Source of the DNA: Serinus canaria
Lineage: Eukaryota; Chordata; Aves; Passeriformes; Fringillidae
Assembly (NCBI RefSeq): GCF_022539315.1
Contig: NC_066336.1
Location: 4,964,600 to 5,028,599, forward strand
Direction: 5' to 3'
Length of the DNA: 64,000 bases
Below, piece by piece: positions 36,101 through 46,600 of this stretch. Position 1 is the stretch's first letter; each line of letters opens with the position of its first letter. The translations under genes were made by a program, and so were the position numbers. The notes beneath the pieces are model-generated. The model did no database searches. It had not been told where the DNA came from and saw nothing but the letters and a program-made list of their open reading frames with translations.

Positions 36101-39100
36101 AAATCCCTGTGCTCCTGTGATGTGTGATGTTGGCGTGCCAGCAGCTCGTGGGCTGGTAGAGGTGGGTGGCATTTAGATTTTGGGGGAGGAAGGGAGGGGT
36201 GTGAGTCCCCCTGAGCTGTGACTTTGAGAGTCTAGTCCACATCAGGTCATCCTGTAGGTCTGGCTTTGCCCGGCCTGCTGTTGTGTTCGCTGTTCCCTCC
36301 ATCTGGCTCACGCCTTACATCCATTTTGGGATCCTTGGGTACAAAAAGAGCCACAGATCAGCTGTGAGCCAAGGAGTGCACCCAGGAAATAAAACCAAGG
36401 TGAAGTTTTATGTGGCTGTTCACATTTCCAGCAAGGAGCTGACGGAGACCATCAAGGCTTGCACGAAGCACTGAGAGAGGGAAGAGCTGGAGTGTGTTTG
36501 ATATATTCCTATACAGTATTATGATGTTGGGTCATGCTGTTACACTCCATTAATTATATTAACACGGCTTAGAAATTCTCTTGCTGTGAAACTTCTATTC
36601 CTGATGTGCTCAGGAGTTGATGATCGGGCTGATTTACATCTGGCTGCTTGTTTCCCTGGTGTTAATGGGGGGGTGGGAGGGAGAGGCAGTTTTACAGCCA
36701 TTTACTTTTCATCTCATGGCTAATTGATCCCGTTCCACCACTTGAGCAGCTCTGTGAAACCTTCACCAGGACAAGGTGTTTCTGGTTTGGGGTTTGCCTA
36801 TCCAAAAAAAAAGAGCTGAAGTGTATTTCTGGGACAAATTCAACCTCACCTGATGGTGTTGCTTGTGTTGGGCAGTTTGCTTTGAGTTGATGTTGATGGG
36901 AAGGATTTAAATTCACCATTAAACACCACAGAGTCCCTTGGAACAATTATATCCAAAAAGGAGGTTTTAGTCCTTAAAATCAGCCAGCCTTTCCTGGGAT
37001 TATTCCCAGCTGAGCAGCTCTCATTGGGAACGATGACAAAACCCAGACTGGGCAGGAGCAGCTCAACCCACCGTGGGGTTTGCACGTGGTCCCCAGCTCA
37101 GTGACCTTGGGGGTGACCTGAGCCAAGGGGGTTTGGGGGTCTGGGGTGTCCTTAGCAAGAGTCACTCCCTGGCCATCGAGGCCACCTGGAGCAGCTGGGG
37201 CCTTTGTGGGTGGGAAAGGGAAAGTGGCAGCAGTGGTGGGGAGGTTTTGCTGTGTAATGGCTGGGAATGAAATGGGGGAGAGAAGCAGGAGTGGAGGATG
37301 GAGTGGAGGATGGAGCAATCGTGGTTACAGCAGCATTCCTTCATTCCTGCTTTCCTGCACGGCTCATCCTCAGGGATTTCTGCACAAATCCTAAAGGTTG
37401 CAGAGCTGATCTTGGCAAAGCTTCACCTTCTGCTCCTACCTAAGGGGAATTCAGTCCCAGATCCTGATCTGCACGTGGAAGGGCATCAGCAGGGCCTGGA
37501 GGGAGAGCCTGGCTCGTGCTCTGGGGGGAGCTCGGGGGGCTTCTCGTGCTTGCGCCAGGATTTTATTTCCCAACAAATTCTCTGTCTAAGACAATATCAC
37601 AACTCTTGCCCTCCTTGGATTGCAAACCAGGGGCGTGCCCAGAGTGTCCTGGTGGAGCAGAGGAGCTCCTCATGCTGGCAGAGCTCCGGGGGGAGGCTGG
37701 GGTGAGGGATGGGGTGACGGGGGCTCTCCGGGAGCGGCCGCGCTCTGTCTGTCCAGAAGCTCAAATGCAGGCAGATATTATGTCTTAAGGCATTAATTTT
37801 AATGAACATCTGTGTAAATGAGATGCAAATTAGGCATGGCCCCAGGGCTCCAGGCAAGTTGCCAACAGAGCCATGACAAAGGTGGGCACTTCTGGACTCA
37901 TTGTGTCCAGATTTTAATAAAGAAGAAACATTGAAGGCTCTGGTGGAGGCTGGGAACGGATGACTTTGGAAGCAGCTCACATTTGAAGCTTCCCATGTAT
38001 TTTTCTTTTCCCTTTTCTTTCCCCAAAAGGCCACAACCTCCTTAACTTTTGGAAAGCTGCCATTTGTGCATTTCCTCTCTATCCCCCCCAGCCCCTTTCC
38101 CAGGTCACAGAGGGACTAATCCTGGCTTTGGGATGGATGAGCCCTCTCCTGCTGTAAGTTTTCCTCCTGGCTGGGCTCCTCCGAGGCAGGAGGCTGGGAA
38201 GCAGCTGTCAGATCCATGCTCAGGGGGAAGCTTTGTTTGCAGGAGGGGGTTTTTTGCTTCAGCAAAATGTGATTTTGGGGACAGATCCTCACCAGCTCCC
38301 ACGGCCATCAGGAGCCAGGACCACGATCCAGGGTGGAGCTGGAGCTCTGGGAGTGTGGGAAAACCAGGCAGTGACTGGTTGGTTGTAGCAGGATTGTTAA
38401 GAAAGCCCATCTGGAGGAGACTTTAAGGGGTCATCAGGCTGAGCCCTGAGTTTTCTGGTGAGATCAAGTGCAGCTGAAAGGCATTTCTGTGGTTTGGAGC
38501 CTGTGCTTATATGGACATCCCCATGGATCGCTTTGGATCCAGCTGTGCCATAGCAGAAATAAAGTGGGTTCAGCTCCTGTTGAGCTGCCAGAGCAAAGGA
38601 GCCTCATCTTTAACTCCTGATCTCCAGCAGGAGTTGAACCCAAGTGGCTCTGGTTCCATTGCTGCCTCTCTGAGGAGCCTGTGTTCCGTGTAAAAAGGGG
38701 CTGAAAGTCAGGAGAACCTTTGTGCTGAGCTCCACACAGCCAAGTTGGGCTCTTCAGCACGAGGGACAAGTGCCAGGCAGCAGCAAGAGCTGCTCGTAGG
38801 AGTTTCCAGGCTGGGGCACTTCTTCCCCCTCCACTGTCTCTGCTGTCAGCTCAGGTTTCTCAAAGCTTACGCTCTAATATTAAATTTTAATGACTGGAAT
38901 CAAATGAGCTACAGTTGAGATGTTTCTAAACATAACAGCTCCGTGGATTCAGTTTGGCAAACAGCAGAATTCCCCAGGGAAATGATTCCCCAGGTACAGA
39001 TGAGACAGGGGGGTCACTCACCCCCCTGAAGGCAGAGGGGGTTTCTGCATTGCTTTGTCTCCATCATCAGCAGCCCCTGATCAGCTGGGAGACCCTAAGT

Positions 39101-42100
39101 GAGAACTCTTCACCCCAAAAATGGTGAAACTAACGGGATGAAGCTTGTGCTGCTCAGTGCAAGTGGCTCAGTCTCCTTTACACGCTGAAGAAGCAGGGGT
39201 GAGGTTTGCTGGTTGGGAGCAGAGGTGCCAGAAAGCCCCAGGCATGGGCTTGTCCTGTCTGGCCAAGGAGAGCCCATCAGCCTGGGCCACGGAGCTGATG
39301 GAATCAAATTCTTGGGTGTTTTGGGGGAGACATCTGTGCTGGGGTAGCTTGGCCTCCTGGCTAAGCAAGCTTAAGCCTGGCTTTTGTTTCTCTTTTGCAC
39401 AGTGGATTTTGAACTTGGGTTTCAAAGCGTGGCTTGTGCTTGGCCTTGGCAGCTCTGGGCTGGGACCCTCTTGGATTCACGGTGTTGTTTTTGGACAAAG
39501 CCTTAACGCTGTCACATTTCACCTACCGAATTCACAGCATTGAAGCTCAGCCCTGGGTCAGCTGGCAGGGATTTTTGGGCTCTCTGCCTTAGAGTGCTCA
39601 GGAGGGAGGATCCTGGTGCCTCCCCAGTCATGGAATCATGGAATGGTCTGGGTGAGAAGGGGCAGGGACACCTTCCACTCTGCCCAGGTTGCTCCAAGCC
39701 CTGTCCAACCTGTCCTCGAACTCTTCCAGGGATGAGGCAGCCAAAGCTTCTGTGGGCATTTCCTCCAGGAAGAATCTCAGCTGTATCATGCCAGGGGACA
39801 CTTTGTCCCCGTGAGGAAGACGAGAGCAGGATCAACCCTGCATTCCTTCCGAGCTGTGCTCAACAGCCACAGGGAATTCCTGCAAGAATCTGGAAACCCA
39901 AGGGAAAAAAAATCATCAAACTTGGCCCACCCTCACTTTGGGGTGGCTGCAGGTGCAGTTGGCTGAGGGGGGGACACCTGGTGAGGTGTCTGTGCTTGGC
40001 TGGTGGCTCCTGCTGTCACCACAGCTGAGCTGGGTGGCGCTGGGGCAGGGCACAGGAATGTGGCGAGCCAGGACCTGCCCAGCTGGCACAGCCGGGCTGT
40101 TTATCCCAGAGTTAATTAAACCTCACCCCGGAGAGGAGGGAGGAGCAGGAGGGGGTCTCCCACATCCAGCCTGCAGTGGGTGATGGCTTAGCCAAGGCAG
40201 AGGAGGGAGGAGATGGGATTTTGGGGTCCTGGTGTTGTTGGGGAGGTGTTTGGAAACTGGAGTTGCTCAGGGAGGAGCAGGAGGGTCTCCTGCAGTGGGT
40301 GATGGCTTAGCCAAGGCAGAGGAGGGAGGAGATGGGATTTTGGGGTCCTGGTGGTTTGGGGGAGGTGTTTGGAAACTGGAGTTGCTCAATGCAGCAAACT
40401 CTGGCAGTGCTGTGTCACACCAATAAAGGTTTAATGCTGGATGATGAAGAAGGGGAGGGAGAATCCCTAGACAGCAGAAACTGAATCCTCAGTGCTTTAT
40501 TTCAGAGTAGGTCAGGTCAGCCAGGGCCCACACAGCCATTGTGCCTCCAGCACCCTCTTTGTCTGCTTCAATAAAAAAAAAAAATAAAAATCAGGAAAAC
40601 AATCCTGGGGGTGGTGATGACTGAGTGAGGCCCAGACCAGAATTACTCATCTGGCCCTTCCCCTGGTGCTGTCTGACCCTGCTCCAGGCCCTCCCTCGAG
40701 CAGCAGCAGCTAGCCAGGGCTGGGGAGCCCACGCAGGCTCCTGTGCCCTCCTCCTGCCCCCCTTCCTGCCTGGGGGTGTCAGCTTCTCTCAGCACTTCAT
40801 TTATGGCTCGGAATTCCCCCAGCCTTTCCACCTGGGAGCTGACTCAATGGGGCTGTCAGAAATGTCCCTGGGCTTCTCCCAGGTGTCACTGCCTGAGGGT
40901 GATGGCTTTGGGGAGGGGGCTGCCACTGGTGTGACCTCATGAGCCATTGATGTCAGAGGGATGGGATGGGATGGGATGGGATGGGATCCATGGGATGGGA
41001 TGGGATGGGATCCATGGGATGGGATGGGATCCATGGGATGAGATGGGATCCATGGGATGGGATGGGATGGGAAGGGATCCATGGGATGGGATCCATGGGA
41101 TGGGATGGGATCCATGGGATGGGATGGGATGGGATCCATGGGATGAGATGGGATCCATGGGATGGGATGGGATCCATGGGATGAGATGGGATGGGATCCA
41201 TGGGATGGGATCCATGGGATGGGATGGGATCCATGGGATGGGATGGGATGGGATCCATGGGATGGGATGGGATCCATGGGATGGGATGGGGACTGCCCAG
41301 CAGTGTTTCACCATGGATATTTTGCAGGAGGGTCAGAGTTTGGGTTTCTCCCCCCCCCAAGAAGTTTCAGCCCATCGAGGTTTGATGCTTGTGCTCCTCA
41401 GTGGCATTTTGTGACCTTCCTTTGTAGGGTGATCTTGAGGGTCTTCCCCAACCTCAGTGATTTTGTGGTTCTCCCTGTTATCTCTGCTCCTGCCACTGCA
41501 GAGCTGCTCTTGGAGATCAGAGATGGTTTTTGGTTGGAAGGGACCTTAAAGATCACCTCACTCCAGCCCTCCTAAGGAGAGCAGAGGAAAAGCAGCATCC
41601 CATTTTGGCATTGCAGGGCTGGACTGGAGACCAGGAGCGACTCCATGTGCTGATGGCACAAGGAACTGGCACTCAAAGCCTTGATTTCTGGAGGCAGCAG
41701 GACAGGAGTGGTCCTTAGCCAGGACAGGAGTGGTCCTTAGCTAGGACAGGAGTGGTCCTTAGCCAGGACAGGAGTGGTCCCTAGCCAGGACAAGTGGTCA
41801 CCCAGCCCACGCCTCCGGGGTGGCTTTTTTGGTCCCTCCACACCCCATCCAACAGCCAAGCCCCCGGCAGGTGGGCGAGGGGAGGTGGGTTTCTGAGAAT
41901 GGGATGTGGCAGGGAAGGGACACTCTGCCACTTGCTGTGCCCCAGGCCTGGCCCAGGGTATTTTTAACCCTTGTGTGCCCCCGGAGGAATGCGTGTGGCT
42001 CCCGCCAGTCGTGGGGCTGGGAGCAGCTGGGTGGGACTGGGCTGGGAGTGGGGACAGGCTGCGTGACGGTGCCTTCTCGTTGAACGCTTTCCAGACCTAC

Positions 42101-43594
42101 TTAAAGTATCTCTGGCTTGTATTTTCAGCAGCAGCAGCACAGGCAGAAATGCCTCCTCTCTGACAGCTGTTAAGCTGCCTTAAAGGCACCATCTCCCCTC
42201 GTTGGGGAAGGGGATGATGGATGGGGGTGATAAGCACGGGCTGTGCTGGGTGACAGGGCTGTCACCGAGCCTGGCCCAAGCTGCAGAGCCCTGGTGGGGC
42301 TGGGTGTGTTTCTAACCTGGCCATCTTGTGCTTGCCCAGGAGCACCAGTGGCCTTGGCAGCCTCCTCGCTCCTTGGGAGTAAGTTTTAGCAGTGAGGGAA
42401 GAGCAAAGGTAGCCCTGGAGCTCCTCCTTCCTAGAGGGAATGCTGCTGGTGTGCTGGTTCATCAGCAAACCACGGGTGGGCTTTGACCTTGAGGTGTCAG
42501 CAGAGGCTTCCCTGATCCCCAGAACAAGAGTGAATTAAGCCAAGAGTTGCTGAGATCGACCAAATCAGAGCTTTTTTTTTTCTTTTTTTTTCTTTTTTTC
42601 CCCCCTCCTCCTTTCCTTTTCTTTTCTTGACCGTGAAACAATCAGGCTGTGATCAAACAGTGCCTTTCAGGAGCTGCCTTGGGTCAGTGCTCCAAAAGCC
42701 ACCCACTTGCAGATGCTTTGGTGACCCTGCCAGGTCTGAGCCCGGGGAGGTGGCCGGGGGAATGTCCTCTCCCCAGAGCACTCGTTAGCTGCTGGTGATG
42801 ACACTTGGCAGTGTTTCCAGGAGATAACTAAAAATACCAGCTTTGCATAAGACCAGGAGAGCTGAGGATCCGAGGGAGGAGGAGATGGGAAGGTTTTTGT
42901 CTGCAAGGGCTGAGCAGAGGAGGGAGAGGAGCCTGGTCCTGGCAGGATGCAGCCTCGTGGAGGGGGGGGATCTGTGGGGACATTCCCATCACCCACAACA
43001 TCCAAGCCAGGCTTGGGAAGGGAGGGACTGTGGCCACTGGGGCTGGAGCAAGCAGGGAAGGACTCAGTCTTGGATTAGTCACTGCAGCCTTTCAAGAACA
43101 ATTGCCAGTTCTCCTGCTGAAGGAGTGGTTTAGATGTCTCCCATCCAGAGGATTCTCGGGATGATAACACACTTACCTCACTTCCTGAAGAGCCTCAGAA
43201 CAGTTTGGTCATCACCCCATCCCTGTCCCCCTTTGCTCTGGGGAGCAGCTCCTGCATTTTGTGGGCAGTGGGATGCCCAGGGTGCTTCATTTTGCAGAGG
43301 AATGGAGCAGCTGAGGACAAAAATGGGCATTTCAGCAGCTTTCTCCTCCTGCCCACGAGGGCCCGGGCACGGGGCTCTGCCCTTGTCTCACAGTCCCAGC
43401 TCAGGCTGCTGCCAGGGAGTTTTGGGGTGCTCTGGGAATGCTGGGTGCCGTGGGGCTGTGCCTGAGCTCTGCTGTAACACGTGGGCTCCAGGCTTCGTTC
43501 TGGAGAATTATTTATACCAACATCTATATTAGCTGCCTTGCAGGGAAAGCGCTGCAGCGCAGCTCCTGCACTCTTGGAAGAGCAAAATTAATTT

Positions 43595-43628
<34 letters not shown>

Positions 43629-46600
43629 ATAGCACTCACTGCAGCTGTGCATCCAAAGTGCAGGAGGTTTCTCTGCTGGGAGCTTGGATTTTAACCTCTT
43701 CCTAAAACTTTGCCCGTGAAGGTGCAGACCCCCCCAGAGCCTGCTGAGGTTTCCTCCCACAGCCCTGTGGAGGAGAGTCCTGAATGAACAGGTTCCAAAT
43801 GGCTGATTTAAAGATGTGCTGGCTCCCTGCATCCCGAGCAGCTGTAGCCTTTGAAGAGGGATTGAGTGGTGGCAGAGCCCTGATGTGGGGTTGGTTTGAA
43901 GTCAGCTGTGAGCCCAAGGGATCAGGGAGCATCCAGAACAGCACAGAGGGGTGGGAACAGCCCCAGTGCTCCTGCCTGGATCAGGAGCTGGAATGGCAAT
44001 CAGAAAGATTTGGGAAAAGGAATGAATGAGGAGGAGAGCAAGAGGGAAAGAAAGAAGTCCCTCTGACCTTCTGACAAACGCAGCAAAGGCTTTAAAAAAC
44101 ATGAATCCTCTGCTGAAAACTCCCAGCGCAGCCTAAAGCGCCGTTTCTAAGGGAGATTTTGTGTGTGCTTGATTTGGCTTTGTGCTTTTATTGCAGTGTC
44201 TGAGGGAGGGTGGAACGCGCCCTCAGCCCTTCTCTTGGGCTGGAGGCACTGGGGGTTATCCACTCTGCCTTGCTTGAACCTGGCACAGCGTCCCAGCCCA
44301 GGGGTGGCACTCGTGGAGTCACATCTGGGGGACACAGTGGTGTCAGGCACAGGGAACAGGTTGCCCAGGGAAGCTGTGGCTACCCAATCCCTCAAGGCCA
44401 GCCTGGAGCAGGCTGGTCTAGTGGAAAGTGTCCCTGCCCAGAGCAGAGAGTGGGACAAGATGAGTTTTCTTGTGCTTCCAACACAAACTATTCTATTTTA
44501 TGACGTGGTCAGCAAGAGGTGTAGGGACAAAGCTCATAGTGCCAAGCTAGGAGCTCTTCTCCATCCAGCCTGCACTCCCAGGGCAGAAGGGCACCAAGGT
44601 GAACTTTAAAGAAGCTTTGAGGGTGAGGAAGACCCTGGGTTTCGCTCTGATCTCATAAATGACCAGTCCATCAGAGATCTTGAGCTGCCTCTGATCTCTC
44701 TTTCTTGTCACATAAAACAGGCCCCTCGCTTCCAGCTGCTGAGATGCATTAAAAGAAAGCTAAAAATACATTGGTTTCCAAAGAGTGCTGTGCCATGTAA
44801 GCAGTGGTGGCAGAGGTGGCGGGATGCAGCATGGCCATAAACAGGGTGACATCAGCCTGTGACAGGTCTTGGAAAGCCTGGGGTGGGTCTAGGTCTGGGT
44901 CCAGGTGACAGGAGCTGTTTGTGGGAGGTTTGGGGACTGAGCAAAAGCCAAATCAGGGGTCTTGGTGGTCGCTTGGAAACACCAGAAAGGACAAAAATCA
45001 GGCAGGACCTGCATGTCCTTCCACATCCATCCCCTGCACCGACACAAAGCCCTGACCTTGCAATTCCCAGCACTGCTTGGCTCCTGTCCCCATCGCCGGG
45101 GAGGCACTTGGAGGCTCAAAGCCGTGATTTGAGCAACCTGCAGGAGCTGTGGCCGGCATCTTTGGGTTTCCAACTGGCTTTCATCCCTGCCCAATATTTC
45201 CCTAACGGTTTCAGAAATTGTTGGTGGGGGGGAGAAATGTGTCTGAGGAAGACTCGGCTCGCTCCTGGCACGTGATTCGGTGAGGAAATGGGAAAAGAAT
45301 TTCTGGCTGTGAAACGGGGCAGCTCCACTCCGAGTGAGAGAGAGAGAGAGGGAGGGAGGGAGATCGTTCCTTCTTCGCAGTGGAACAAAAAAGCCTGCTC
45401 GCCCCAGCCCGGATGCCTGGGATTCCTGGCGGAGGGGCCCCGGAGCGGTAACGGTGCAGCTCCCGGCCAAGGTGGTAGCGGAGCAGCCGGGGCGATGCTG
45501 GCACGGCACCCTTGTCCTCTTGTTGTTTCAGCTGCTCCGGATTAATAGCAGCCACCAGGAGCTGCGGTGTCCCCCGCCAAGGGGAAAAATCCAGGCGTTG
45601 GGACACTCTGGCAGTGTTGGCAGCTGGGGCTGGAGGAGGCTGCAGGGATGAATGTCCGGCTGTCTGTCCGGGAGGGCTCGGGGGGCGGGGGGGATGTGGA
45701 GGGGACATGGCCTGGATGGGCAGAGGGGCTCCCTGGGGGATGTTTGGAATCCCCTCCCAGATCCCCGCTCCCTCCCTGCCTCTCGCTCTTTTCCTTGGTT
45801 GTAGTGGATGGTGGAGAAAAGGGGTTCCAAAGGTTTCCCGCTGTGCAAAAACCCCCATCCGAGGAGCGCTTCGGGCCATTTAATGGGCAGTTTCCCCCGA
45901 CCCCTCCCCTTCCACAAAACATCCGTTCCCATCTCTCCAAAGCAAAACAAAGCTTTGGGAATGCCGTGCTGGAGCTGCTGCGTGTGCAGTTGGTGTCGGG
46001 ACCTGGGCATGCAGGGGATGCTGAGAGCTCGGGGGTGCGGGAGCTGGGCTCGCACCACACCGTACCATGGCTTTGGCAAAGCCTCGGTGTTTCCAGGATG
46101 GCAGTGCATCAAAAAACATTCGGGATTTCATCTTCCTTGGCTGTGGCTCTCCATGGCCAGCTGGGAAGGCTTTTGGTGAGGCTGTGGCACAGCAAGGCAC
46201 AGACCGAGCTCTGATTCTCCCGGTGTTGGTGCTTTTGGAGGGCAATGCTGCACGTTTTTCTGTATTAAACACCTTGTATTTTTATCCCGATGCCATAATT
46301 CATCCCAAAGTAGCAGGCCGGGTGGCTGGTGGGGCGGGCTGTTGCCTGGAGATGCGTGGAGGCTGTTCCCAACCCTCCTGTTTTCTCTCCCAAGTCTGCG
46401 ACTTCCCTCAGCATCACTTCGCAGCAGTGATTCACGCACCCGGGCTGCCTCCCTCCCCGCTTCCAATGTTCCCCATCTCTTAAACCCAAGGGTTTTGGGG
46501 GAGGAAAAGAGGGTGACAGGACTCAGGATGGGAGGAGCAGGATGCTACCCAAGAGCTGGCGCTATAAAAATCATTATTTTCAGGAAAAGAGCCTGCAGTG

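Larger units (their letters stand above)
35869..46599 (+). other. MACF1: MACF1 large intron, 5' part
   Basis: About 10.7 kb with no supported exon. It contains AT-rich, non-repetitive blocks (36485-36640, 37755-37990, 38860-38960), CR1 fragments, a duplicated 119-bp block, a 22-bp repeat, the (GGGAT)n array, poly(T) and T/C tracts. Confidence 0.65.

Noticed and set aside
36283..36477. Small open frame ending [13 protein letters not shown], resembling a piece of a retrocopy
   Set aside because: No recognised parent gene, no A-tail or target-site duplication seen.
40569..40592. AATAAA followed by an A-rich stretch, like a poly(A) tail
   Set aside because: No gene body or retrocopy recognised upstream; low-complexity A-run is sufficient.
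40947..41414. Met/Gly/Trp-rich and Pro/Ser/His-rich frames over the GGGAT array
   Set aside because: Direct translation of a pentanucleotide repeat; open in several frames on both strands.
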